Source of the DNA: Solemya velum gill symbiont | Lineage (GTDB): Bacteria; Pseudomonadota; Gammaproteobacteria; Chromatiales; Chromatiaceae | Length of the DNA: 64,000 nt | Direction: 5' to 3' | Assembly: GCF_000787395.1 (NCBI RefSeq) | Contig: NZ_JRAA01000001.1 | Span: 558,001 to 622,000 of the forward strand | Part shown: in pieces, positions 1 through 7,924 of the stretch | How positions within the stretch are numbered: the first letter of the stretch is position 1 | Layout: each line of letters starts with the position of its first letter | Made by a program: the position numbers and the translations under genes | Notes under the pieces: generated by a model | Database searches by the model: none | Told to the model about the DNA's origin: nothing | Seen by the model: only the letters and a program-made list of their open reading frames with translations

Positions 1-224
1 CTAGTGCGATTGCAGACAGGTACGCCCAGGATGACCTTCAGCGCGGTTTTGTCAATGCACTCAACGCCATGACAGGTGGTCAACTGATACCACTTCCGGG
101 CGGTGTACTGGTACGTAATTCAGATGGCCTGGTTATCGGCGCCGTCGGTGCTGCCGGCGGCCTCTCCAATGAGGATGAAGAGTGCGTATTTGCTGCTATC
201 GAGTCATTGGGCCTGCACAGATGA
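1..224 (+). CDS. GlcG/HbpS-family heme-binding-like protein, 3' part
   Basis: The reading frame is open from the window edge (first full codon at base 3) to TGA at 222-224, giving about 73 C-terminal residues. It carries the family's Gly-rich end: LPGGVLVR, then VIGAVGAAGG, then a closing helix with NEDEECVFAAIESLG. GlcG/HbpS (DUF336) proteins are small heme- or cobalamin-associated proteins often found with glycolate and glyoxylate genes. That fits the reductase gene that overlaps its stop codon. The N-terminus lies outside the window, so neither the start nor any signal peptide can be judged. Confidence 0.8.
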   Translation, partial: SAIADRYAQDDLQRGFVNALNAMTGGQLIPLPGGVLVRNSDGLVIGAVGAAGGLSNEDEECVFAAIESLGLHR

Positions 225-1117
225 AACAATCACTGGATGGCATGACAATCGGTTTCATCGGTCTTGGACTAATGGGCAAGCCCATGTGTGCCAACTTGCA
301 CAGTGCAGGTGCAAATCTCGTTGTTCACAACCGCACTCATGCGGTGGCTGAAGCAATGCAACAGGATGGCATCAAGGCGGTGACCACTCCGGTACAGGTT
401 GCAGAACTATGCGATCTGGTCATCATCATGACCCCGGACACAACCTCGGTCGAAAACGTACTTTTCGGTGAACAGGGACTGTCAAAGGTTCTTCATTCGC
501 GCTCCCTGGTCATCGACATGGGAACCACGGCAGTGACACCCACACGCGTATTCGCCTCCCGACTGGCAGAATGCGGCGCCGAATACATCGACGCGCCTGT
601 GTCAGGTGGTGAGATCGGTGCGATCGATGGTGACCTGGTCATCATGGCCGGTGGTTCAAAAGGCGCAATTCACAGGGCACAGCCCGTATTCGACGTACTG
701 GGTAAATCGACAGTTCATATTGGTGAAGTTGGAACCGGGCAAGTCACCAAGGCAGCCAACCAGGTGATTGTCGGTCTCAATATCGGTGCTGTCGCAGAAG
801 CATTCACCCTCGCCAGTGGCGCCGGAGCCGATCTTAACAAGGTACGTGAAGCACTCATGGGTGGATTTGCCTCCTCGAGAATTCTGGAGGTACACGGTCA
901 GCGAATGATCGATGAGAGTTTCGCTCCCGGGGGCAAGATCACTACACAGTACAAGGATCTGTCACAGGCGATTGACCTTGCAGCTGAGTTCTCTCAGCAG
1001 TTGCCGGCAACCGAATTGAACAAGTCGTTTTATGGAGAATTGATTGATGCAGGTAAAGGTGGACTTGATCACAGTGCACTGATCCTGGCGCTAGAAACAC
1101 ATCAAGTCGAAAAATAA
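221..1117 (+). CDS. NAD-binding 2-hydroxy-3-oxopropionate (tartronate semialdehyde) reductase / 3-hydroxyisobutyrate dehydrogenase family
   Basis: This is a 298-residue beta-hydroxyacid dehydrogenase. The N-terminal Rossmann motif is GFIGLGLMGKPM, the substrate-binding signature is DAPVSGGEIGA, and the catalytic lysine sits in GQVTKAANQ. The family reduces tartronate semialdehyde to glycerate or oxidises 3-hydroxyisobutyrate. The GlcG-like gene directly upstream favours the glyoxylate/glycerate role, but this is inference. I chose ATG 221 because it overlaps the preceding TGA, as in translational coupling. An in-frame ATG at 182 would overlap the upstream gene by 43 bases, and ATG 242 is also possible. 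The length is normal for the family. Confidence 0.85.
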   Translation: MKQSLDGMTIGFIGLGLMGKPMCANLHSAGANLVVHNRTHAVAEAMQQDGIKAVTTPVQVAELCDLVIIMTPDTTSVENVLFGEQGLSKVLHSRSLVIDMGTTAVTPTRVFASRLAECGAEYIDAPVSGGEIGAIDGDLVIMAGGSKGAIHRAQPVFDVLGKSTVHIGEVGTGQVTKAANQVIVGLNIGAVAEAFTLASGAGADLNKVREALMGGFASSRILEVHGQRMIDESFAPGGKITTQYKDLSQAIDLAAEFSQQLPATELNKSFYGELIDAGKGGLDHSALILALETHQVEK

Positions 1118-1149
1118 CCGGGATGGCGAATTCGTATTCGTCACCCCGG
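1118..1149. terminator. Hairpin between convergent genes
   Basis: A 14-bp stem (1118-1131 with 1136-1149) has one mismatch, one G-U pair and a TCGT loop. It starts directly after the reductase stop codon. There is no T-run on either side, so it may be a weak or Rho-assisted bidirectional terminator, or a 3'-end-protecting hairpin, between this gene and the minus-strand lipoprotein gene. Confidence 0.5.
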
Positions 1150-1189
1150 CATATATCCTGTTCTGAAACTCAAGGCCTATATGGCGCCC

Positions 1190-1657
1190 TTAGAACTTCT
1201 TGTATAAACATGGTGAGCAGAGTTTCTTTCCTGACTCGAACTTCTTGTAGGAGACAACCTTTTTATGTTGTCCATCTTTCTTCACTACAAACTTGTAATA
1301 CCTGCCACCAATTTTGGCAATAGCGCGACACTGCTCTTTGCCGCCTTCCATTTTAAGACAGATACGGCCACTACCATCTCTCTTTTTAGTGACTCTCCAA
1401 AAGCCTTTCCGCGTCTTGCCATTTCTTAGCTGCGTGACCTCCCCTTTGCTGGAATGGTAGTAGGTCTTGCTTTCAGTTCCGCTACTGTTGATTGAGGTCA
1501 CTGTTCTCTTGGTAAACAGCTGTTTCAACTGACTTGCAGTCAACCAATTATAATCACCTGACCCGGTGTCACTCTCCTTTACATCACTCACCTGAACACA
1601 CCCGCTCATGGTAAGTAACATGCTTACAATAAAGACGAATATTGCACTCTTTTTCAT
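1190..1657 (-). CDS. Small lipoprotein of unknown function
   Basis: The 155-residue protein has a lipoprotein signal peptide: MKKSAIFVF, a hydrophobic stretch, then lipobox MSGC with Cys20. The mature part is basic and Tyr/Lys-rich. It has the order LTASQLKQLF, then GFWRVTKKRDGSGRICLK, then EQCRAIAKIGG, then YYKFVVKKDG. This resembles the compact beta-rich domain of small exported proteins with W...G..C...C spacing, but I cannot name the family. The start ATG overlaps the hydrolase stop (TAATG) and has AAAGGA upstream. It is the last gene of a four-gene coupled operon, so its product probably works in the envelope alongside the ABC transporter and hydrolase. Confidence 0.75.
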   Translation of the reverse strand: MKKSAIFVFIVSMLLTMSGCVQVSDVKESDTGSGDYNWLTASQLKQLFTKRTVTSINSSGTESKTYYHSSKGEVTQLRNGKTRKGFWRVTKKRDGSGRICLKMEGGKEQCRAIAKIGGRYYKFVVKKDGQHKKVVSYKKFESGKKLCSPCLYKKF

Positions 1658-2556
1658 TACTCTGTTTCCTTTGGTTTTCTAAACAAAAACTCTTCAATTA
1701 AATGATCAACTGAATAGCGCCTGACATTATCAATAAAATTGTGTCCTGCATCCGCAATAACCTCGTGCTCAAGCAGGATCGGCTGATTGATTTCATCTGC
1801 AGACGCACGTATCTCCTTTTCCCAGTTATACGCACGTTCAAGTCGAGTCATGCCCTGTCGACGGTCAATTCTGGCAGTTTTGTTTAAACCGGCATCACGG
1901 TATATATCATCACCACCAGAAAGCAGAAGTGTCGGGATAGAAAGCGTTTCATTGAAACGAAACTTCAGGTTTGTATCAATCAACTTTTGCCCCAGCCCAT
2001 AAGGGTAACTGTACTTTTCGTCCGGCATAGTGAACCAGCCAGGCGCAGCGAGCACCAAACGCTCTACACGCTGAGGGTAGAAAAGTGCATAACGTTGCGA
2101 GAATTGTGCTCCACCAGAGAATCCGAACAGGTGGATTCTGGATGTATCTACGCCGTATTCATCCTGAACATTTTTCAGGATATCATTCAGTGCATTATCC
2201 GAGCGCTTTGCCACTGAAGTTTTTGCGAGACCCGGACGTTGATACCCATTGAATTTAACATCATCAAACAGGGGCGCAATCAATATTGCCTTGCCAGAGC
2301 TTGCCAATCCGGAAAAAATTGATGCGTATTCCCGAGCGTGACGTGAAATGCCGTGAACCACGACAACAACGGGAGTGTTCCTGTCTATGGTGTCTGGCAA
2401 CACCTCAAAGTAGCGGACTTCGGGACGATGATCGAGTTGACAAAACCTGGGAGCAACTGCCGCCACGCTTTTATTGTGTCCTTTAGCAATAACAGCACGG
2501 GATAATTGATTTGGTAATTCCCTGGCTGCCGGGTGAAGCACTTGATAAGTACGCAT
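1657..2556 (-). CDS. Alpha/beta hydrolase (esterase / depolymerase-like)
   Basis: The 299-residue protein has an alpha/beta-hydrolase fold. It shows the oxyanion strand VVVVHGISRHARE, the nucleophile elbow LFGFSGGAQF (Ser in GFSGG) and the catalytic His in DAGHNFIDN. An acid is likely in the LLLSGGDDIYRD region. No signal peptide is seen. The start is ATG 2556, with AGGAG seven bases upstream; that AGGAG lies inside the last codons of the ABC gene, only four bases away. Longer in-frame starts would overlap that gene. The substrate is unknown. The fold resembles PHB-depolymerase and dienelactone-hydrolase-like enzymes, and the operon suggests it processes whatever the transporter moves. Confidence 0.8.
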   Translation of the reverse strand: MRTYQVLHPAARELPNQLSRAVIAKGHNKSVAAVAPRFCQLDHRPEVRYFEVLPDTIDRNTPVVVVVHGISRHAREYASIFSGLASSGKAILIAPLFDDVKFNGYQRPGLAKTSVAKRSDNALNDILKNVQDEYGVDTSRIHLFGFSGGAQFSQRYALFYPQRVERLVLAAPGWFTMPDEKYSYPYGLGQKLIDTNLKFRFNETLSIPTLLLSGGDDIYRDAGLNKTARIDRRQGMTRLERAYNWEKEIRASADEINQPILLEHEVIADAGHNFIDNVRRYSVDHLIEEFLFRKPKETE

Positions 2557-2560
2557 ATTC

Positions 2561-4255
2561 CTACTCCTGTCCCACAGCATTTTCTTGCTTAAAAAACTGA
2601 TGCATATCATCAAACTCCTTCATAAAGGTTTCCGGATTTTCACTGATGATGATTTCACCATCTGCAATTAACCAGATCTCATCTGAATTGCATGCCATTG
2701 CTTCATTATGTGTTGCCTGGATAATTGTTCCTTTATAACTGGCCAGGAGAGCCTCCAGGTCACGTGTAAAAACCGGATCGAGATTAGATTCAATTTCATC
2801 CAGAAGGAGAAGCACAGGTGAACCCAGCAGAGCACGGGCAAGTGCCACTCTCCTCCTCTCTCCGAGAGAAAGATTCAGCCCTTCACGTGTAAGGCGTGTT
2901 TTCTTACCATCGGGCAGCGATTCAACAAGACTATCCAGACCGCATTGCGACAGGATCGCATCAACCTCTTCTGAACTTGCCCCAGGATGGCGATAGCGCA
3001 AATTTTTATCCAGGCTTCCTTGCATCAATGGCAACAGGTCACTAACGATACCTATCGACTGTCGGGCCGTTGATGCTTTGAGGCGCTGCACATTTGTGCC
3101 ATCCAGGCTAATAACGCCACCCGGTGACTGCCTGAGTCCGGCAATTGTCATCAGTAACGTCGACTTTCCTGCCCCATTCAGGCCAATCAATGCGATTCGC
3201 TTGCCCGGTTCTATTTCTGCATTGACAGGAACTGTCTCCCGAAAAAGAGAGAGATTTTTGAATGATACGTTTCCCTTCACAGATTCTATTTTTCTGTTTC
3301 GGGAATGCTTCTCTTTGCCAGCACCCTGGTTGAAACGCATAAGGTTGTTTCTGGAAACCAGCATATTCAACCAATACTCGTAAACACGCCCCAGGTCACG
3401 TAATGGTGTGGCGAGTAAACCAATCAGAGTCATCAAGGCAACAATTGTACCGGCGCTGACAGTTGTTCCTGATGTGTAGATGACGACCGCAAGTACAGCG
3501 GTACCTGCCCACATCGCTGTCAGTTCGGTTCCTGCACGCATCCCCCTCGCTAATACACTCTTCTGAAACAGTGCATTTTTCAGATCAAAGGATAATTTAC
3601 TGTGCCTGTCAGTCTCACGGCGAGCACGTCCGAAAAATGCGACCACAACCGGATGGGTTATTTTCTCGGTCAGATTGCTGATCATTTTCGAACGTCGTTG
3701 TCGAGCGTACTTGACTGCTTTCAACGTTGGTTTGCTCAACAAGATGTTAAACAGGATGCCGCAGACCATGACGAGCAACGCGGCTAATGCCGCCTCAACA
3801 GAATAGATTGACAGCGCTATAAGTGAGAACGTCAGTACGACAGAGCTGACAATTGCCCCGGAAAGCCCCAGGCTCACCCAACGTCTCAGCGCCGAGAGGT
3901 CACCAGTAAATGGCAGAAGCATCCTACCTGTAGAAGCCTGTTTTGAAATTCTGTTTTTTGATTTCAACAGGCTTTCAAAAAGCTCTACACGAACATCATG
4001 AACATAGCTCTGGCCAATATTCTCGGCTAGAAGTCGCCCGGCAAAACGCAGTCCGACCAGTGCTAGTGAACTTGCAAGGAGACCCGCAAACATGAGGGGA
4101 AGCTGATTGCCGGCAGAGGGTGCCCTGGCAATGTCGATAACTGACCTGACTAGCAACGCAGTACAAACCAGGGCAATAACCTGAAGCAGCCCGGAGAGAA
4201 TGAGCAATATCAGGTAGAACTTGCGCTTCTGGATATAAACTGCAGGAAGCGACAT
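2561..4255 (-). CDS. ABC transporter with fused permease and ATPase domains
   Basis: The 564-residue half-transporter has about six membrane segments in residues 1-310 and an ATPase domain in 325-545. Visible motifs are Walker A GLNGAGKS (358-365), signature LSLGE (462-466), Walker B LLLLLDE (481-487) and an H-loop His in QATHNEA. The Q-loop position reads IVSDLLPL, so the usual Gln is Asp, which is uncommon. Such half-transporters act as homodimeric exporters. The start overlaps the P-loop gene stop as TAATG, so translation is coupled. The substrate is not known; the operon partners are a P-loop ATPase-like protein, a hydrolase and a lipoprotein. Confidence 0.88.
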   Translation of the reverse strand: MSLPAVYIQKRKFYLILLILSGLLQVIALVCTALLVRSVIDIARAPSAGNQLPLMFAGLLASSLALVGLRFAGRLLAENIGQSYVHDVRVELFESLLKSKNRISKQASTGRMLLPFTGDLSALRRWVSLGLSGAIVSSVVLTFSLIALSIYSVEAALAALLVMVCGILFNILLSKPTLKAVKYARQRRSKMISNLTEKITHPVVVAFFGRARRETDRHSKLSFDLKNALFQKSVLARGMRAGTELTAMWAGTAVLAVVIYTSGTTVSAGTIVALMTLIGLLATPLRDLGRVYEYWLNMLVSRNNLMRFNQGAGKEKHSRNRKIESVKGNVSFKNLSLFRETVPVNAEIEPGKRIALIGLNGAGKSTLLMTIAGLRQSPGGVISLDGTNVQRLKASTARQSIGIVSDLLPLMQGSLDKNLRYRHPGASSEEVDAILSQCGLDSLVESLPDGKKTRLTREGLNLSLGERRRVALARALLGSPVLLLLDEIESNLDPVFTRDLEALLASYKGTIIQATHNEAMACNSDEIWLIADGEIIISENPETFMKEFDDMHQFFKQENAVGQE

Positions 4256-5379
4256 TAGTCAGGGAATGGAGCGTTAACGAAATTGCCTTCCTGGCAACGT
4301 TTCAGGTCGCGCATAAATATTGCAGAGTGCAAATCAGAAGTGCAGTAAACCGGAACAGTTGATTGTGACTGTATCTCGTCAATCAGCATAGATGAGATTG
4401 TAAACTGCCCTCCTATGCCTATCAGTGACAATCCACACTGATGCAGCCTGCGAATACCTGTCACAGCTCCTGAACTGTCGCCTGCCGCAAATAAAAAACC
4501 GTCCACTACTCCTCTCAGGACCGTACCCTTCATAAGAATTGATGCCTCATTCTGAAAAACGCCGTCGGCCAATTCGACAACAATAACATCTGGTTGACTC
4601 GCCTCTGCTGTAGCAACCAATCCTTGTATAATCGATTCCAGTTCATTCTCGTTACATAAATAGGTCGAGATGAATCCCGCATCAGTGAAGTCGTATACGG
4701 GCCAGGCACCGGCATCAAGCATTTTCCAGAGATCACCGCCAGATGCCGTGCCCGTGAGCTTTAACGCAGCAACTTTCAGTCCCGCTTTTTTTAAACCAAA
4801 AATAGCAGCAGCTGCCATGGAGGTTTTCCCTGCATTCATCGCTGATCCTACAACACCCAGGACCAGTGGTTTTACAGCTGCTTGTTCCTTGTTACCTGCT
4901 TTTTTGGTGATAATGTTCTGATTCAGATTAAGACGCTTTTTTGAAGCATCTGCCAGTATGCCAATTGGCGCTATGGCTGTCGCATTTTTGACTCTCTGGC
5001 TTTTCCTGATCATTAGTGAAGCAACACCGCCTGCTGCCACCATATGACAATCACAGAGGTTGTCTGGTACATGGCCTTCGAACTGATCAGGCGCATAACG
5101 ATTGCCGTAACACAAGATAACCTGATCTGAAGGAAAGAGATGTGCACGCCGACCATTTGCCAGCTCTATCCTGGCATGCTGTCCGATGCGTTTTATCGTT
5201 GCAAGAACCAGGTCGCCGGGTTGTGGTTGCACCTCCCCGGCTATAAGGTACTTTGCCCTGGAGAGATCTACATTGCGAGTTGAAAATGCCGCCTTTGCAC
5301 TCTCGATCTGCTCATTTGGCAAATCCAGAAATTGTACGCCAGCGGTATTTATATCCGGATTAATTGGGCCTGCATTCAT
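4255..5379 (-). CDS. P-loop NTPase-like protein with MobB/DUF1611-type nucleotide-binding domain, function unknown
   Basis: The 374-residue protein has an N-terminal region with NGRRAHLFPSDQ and CYGNRYAPDQFEGHVPD. A Cys-rich spot, NLCDCHMVAAGG, follows. The C-terminal P-loop domain has Walker A GSAMNAGKTS (about 178-187) and later ALKLTGTASGGDLW, FTDAGFISTY and VVELADGVFQNE. The P-loop form resembles dethiobiotin synthetase, MobB and DUF1611 proteins. The first reading-frame start is TTG at 5415, but that triplet is the -35 box of a promoter, so I take ATG 5379. Translation could then be almost leaderless. It is the first gene of the coupled operon and could be a ligase or kinase-type enzyme supplying the exporter. 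This is inference. Confidence 0.72.
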   Translation of the reverse strand: MNAGPINPDINTAGVQFLDLPNEQIESAKAAFSTRNVDLSRAKYLIAGEVQPQPGDLVLATIKRIGQHARIELANGRRAHLFPSDQVILCYGNRYAPDQFEGHVPDNLCDCHMVAAGGVASLMIRKSQRVKNATAIAPIGILADASKKRLNLNQNIITKKAGNKEQAAVKPLVLGVVGSAMNAGKTSMAAAAIFGLKKAGLKVAALKLTGTASGGDLWKMLDAGAWPVYDFTDAGFISTYLCNENELESIIQGLVATAEASQPDVIVVELADGVFQNEASILMKGTVLRGVVDGFLFAAGDSSGAVTGIRRLHQCGLSLIGIGGQFTISSMLIDEIQSQSTVPVYCTSDLHSAIFMRDLKRCQEGNFVNAPFPD

Positions 5380-5381
5380 GA

Positions 5382-5401
5382 TTGGGAATTTATTCCCAAT
5401 A
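5382..5401. promoter_or_regulatory. 20-bp palindrome overlapping the -10 box: candidate operator
   Basis: ATTGGGAA and TTCCCAAT form perfect 8-bp arms around four A/T bases. The palindrome covers the -10 element and ends two bases before ATG 5379. A repressor bound here would block RNA polymerase. The cognate regulator is not visible nearby. Confidence 0.5.
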
Positions 5402-5415
5402 TTATCGAATGTCAA
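5387..5415 (-). promoter_or_regulatory. Sigma-70-type promoter of the P-loop/ABC/hydrolase/lipoprotein operon
   Basis: On the minus strand TTGACA (5415-5410) is followed by a 17-base spacer and TAAATT (5392-5387). Transcription would start near 5380, almost at ATG 5379. The -10 box sits in the centre of the palindrome 5382-5401. Confidence 0.6.
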
Positions 5416-5469
5416 GCAAGATTCATGCTTATTCTTATTGATTATAGTGATTACCCTGTCGCAGGCACG

Positions 5470-6696
5470 TTATGAATCAGGTTTTGAGTCTTTCTTTACC
5501 AGTGACCCGACCGTAAGCCCTTGAACAAAATAGAAAACACCACGATCAGGTAGGTAACTGCGATCAGCATGTCACGCTCGGGCACATTTGGAATCGACAG
5601 TGCCAGTGCAACCGATATGCCACCACGAAGCCCGCCCCACGTCAATATTCTGATCGCATGCGGGGTGAACTTGCGAAATGGCTTCATCAGCGTCACCGGT
5701 ACACCGACTGCAACAAAACGTGCCAGCACAACGACCGGTATCAGGATCATGCCAGCCTGGATAAAGGAGATTTCGAAATGCACCAGCATCAGCTCGAGGC
5801 CGATCAACACGAACAGAACGGCATTAAGAATCTCGTCGATGAGTTCCCAGAAGTTGTCCAGGTGTTCGCGTGTACGCTCTGACATCGCCAGCCTGCGCCC
5901 GTGGTTACCGATCAGGAGACCGGCAACAACGATAGCAATTGGTGCCGACAGGTGCATAGCGATAGCAGCTGCATAGCCACCCAGTACAACGGCGAGGCTG
6001 ATCAATAGACGACAGCATACGATAGGCAACAAAGCCGATGACAAATCCAAACAGGGCTCCACCGACCGCCTCCTGCAGAAACAGCCGTGCGATCGCCATC
6101 GGTTCAGCGTCATGTCCGCCTGCCCCATCCGTGGCAATCGTGAGTATCGCAAGAAACACCACCACGGCGACTCCATCGTTAAAGAGGGATTCACCGGTAA
6201 TTTTTGTTTCAAGTGTCTTCGGCACCCCGACTTTCTTCAGAATACCGAGAACGGCAATCGGGTCAGTCGGTGAGATCAGCGCACCGAATAACAGACAATA
6301 GATCAGGGAAATCTCCACACCCAACATGCCGAAAACATAATAGCTTGCATAGCCAATCAGCAAGGTTGATGTGACGACACCCACGCTGGCCAGCAGTGCA
6401 ATAACCCACTTCTGTTCCAGCAGGTCATCGAGATTGACATGCAGCGCGCCAGCAAACAGCAATGCGCTGAGCATTCCTTCCAGCAACGCCTTGTCGAAAT
6501 CGATACTGGCGAGAATCGTTTCGGCATGCAGTTCAAAATCGAATCCCAAGCGCGTAGAAAGAATCAGCAGCAGTGAAAAAAGCAGCGCAATCACCATCAA
6601 GCCGATTGTTGTCGGCAACTTGATGAAGCGGTGATTGATATAACTGAAGAGTGCAGACAGCGTGATGAGTATCGCGCTTAACTCAAATATTCCCAT
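5470..6696 (-). pseudogene. CPA1-family Na+/H+ antiporter, disrupted by two frameshifts
   Basis: Three reading-frame pieces together give a nearly complete CPA1 (NhaP-type) antiporter. Piece one (6696 to about 6012) has the core motifs SPTDPIAVLG and GESLFNDGVAVVVF. Piece two (about 6010 to 5522) resumes at LISLAVVLGGY and includes LTWGGLRGGISVAL. Piece three (about 5520 to 5470) gives the expected C-terminus QGLTVGSLVKKDSKPDS. At the first break ATTGATC joins two frames and about six expected residues are missing, which suggests a deletion between short TTGAT repeats. The second break is at TTTTGTTC near 5521, where one base appears lost. Either the gene is dead or the assembly carries errors. 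Confidence 0.82.
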
Positions 6697-6720
6697 GTTT
6701 ACCCGGGCGCAGTTGCGCGG

Positions 6721-7206
6721 TCAGATTGAACGGCGAATTGCCTCAAGAAGGCCCCTGGAGGCAATCTCGACCATATCAAAAACCTGTTCAAATCCCTTTC
6801 CACCACCATAATAAGGATCTGGCACTTCCTGAATATTCAGTTCTGGCGCATACGAGAGAAACAGCTGCAGACGCTCTTCCTTTCCGACAGGACAGATCGC
6901 CTCAAGGTTGGTGTAATTCTCAACATCCATTGCCAATACATAATCGAAGCGATGAAAGTCATCGACTACCACCTTGCGAGCACGCAGGTCCTGCATGTCG
7001 ATACCCCTGCGCAATGCAGTCTGTTGTGCACGCAAATCAGGTTCTTCACCGACATGGTATGCATGGGTGCCGGCAGAATCGACCTCAATCAACTCGTTCA
7101 GCCCCTCATCAATAACCATCTGGCGAAATACGCCATGAGCCGTTGGCGACCGGCAGATATTCCCCATGCAAACAAATAGTACTTTTACCCTTGTATCTAA
7201 GGACAT
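6721..7206 (-). CDS. Low-molecular-weight protein-tyrosine-phosphatase
   Basis: The 161-residue cytoplasmic enzyme has the active-site loop CMGNICRSP (Cys13, Arg19; CX5R) and the general-acid loop PDPYYGGGKGFEQV near residue 128. These are the diagnostic motifs of the LMW-PTP/Wzb family, which dephosphorylates protein tyrosines, often on polysaccharide-export kinases. The start is ATG 7206, since the open frame further upstream has no family similarity and crosses the intergenic region. The ribosome site is weak (GGAAAA). It is flanked by a broken antiporter and a broken integrase, and no kinase partner lies nearby. Confidence 0.9.
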   Translation of the reverse strand: MSLDTRVKVLFVCMGNICRSPTAHGVFRQMVIDEGLNELIEVDSAGTHAYHVGEEPDLRAQQTALRRGIDMQDLRARKVVVDDFHRFDYVLAMDVENYTNLEAICPVGKEERLQLFLSYAPELNIQEVPDPYYGGGKGFEQVFDMVEIASRGLLEAIRRSI

Positions 7207-7305
7207 AATTATATGATTTTCCGTTGTTTTATCTATAAATATCTTTTCTGGACTAAGAGTATATACACATATTTGTACACACAACTTGTTACACAGGCAC
7301 ACAAT

Positions 7306-7869
7306 ATGAGCACTACCAACCGACTATCCGAAGCCTCTCTAAAAGCTCTCAAATGGGAAGGAAAAGACAGGCGCATTACCGATGGGCAAGGGCTATATCT
7401 TTTCGTTCTTCGCAGTTCCAAGACTTGGATTATACGCCGCCGCCACGGCTGGAAAAACCGTATTACCACAATTGGTAAGTGGCCTGTTCACATAGTCAAA
7501 GAAGTCAGGCCGAAAGCCGACCACATTGCAACCTCCGATGATCCATAAAATATTACGACTGAAGCGATGGCAGAAAAGTATTTTTCCAAAATAATCGAGA
7601 AGACTCACAAGCGCCCCGAACTCACACGAGGATATACAGGTTTACTGCTGTGACCCACGGAGTCCGTGGCAGCGTGGATCGAACGAGAATACGAATAACC
7701 AAGAAAGACCCTGGACTTTACAACACCAGCTGTACGATTTAACCAATGTGCTGCATTGATCAATTGAGGCGGCAACAAAAGAGCATTCGCTATGGACACC
7801 TTAGTAAGTGCAGAACGGTTAAATACGCAAAGGATAATATTTTGTTTCATGAATTGGACGGCGTACTAA
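7306..7869 (+). pseudogene. P4-type tyrosine integrase remnant (N-terminal DUF4102 region)
   Basis: The first 80 codons (7306-7548) match the start of P4-like integrases: LSEASLKALKW, then RRITDGQGLYLFVLR, then KTWIIRRRHGWKNR and TTIGKWP. The same frame continues after an in-frame TAA (7546-7548) with MAEKYFSKIIEKTHKRPELT, like the core-binding domain, and stops at TGA 7651. A shifted frame then gives LQHQLYDLTNVLH, and another gives NKRAFAMDTLVSAERL, as expected further along an integrase. No catalytic domain with R-H-R-Y is present. At least four lesions make it a relic of a departed genomic island. No tRNA attachment site was found beside it. Confidence 0.75.
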
Positions 7870-7895
7870 TGGCGAAATATACTATTTGATTACTC

Positions 7896-7916
7896 TTTGA
7901 TCTTTTACAGATCAAA
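7896..7916 (-). terminator. Weak hairpin after the SBP-PAS-GGDEF-EAL gene
   Basis: TTTGATC (7896-7902) pairs with GATCAAA (7910-7916) around a 7-base loop, just past the stop of the minus-strand gene. No clear U-run follows, so its terminator role is uncertain. Confidence 0.35.
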
Positions 7917-7924
7917 TCATAGTT

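Noticed and set aside
5380-5415. TTG start for the P-loop protein
   Set aside because: TTG 5415 is the first part of the -35 box TTGACA; no ribosome site precedes it and the extra 12 residues would be encoded by the promoter.
7201-7306. tRNA-derived attachment site for the integrase relic
   Set aside because: The flanking sequence does not fold as a tRNA and shows no CCA-type 3' end.
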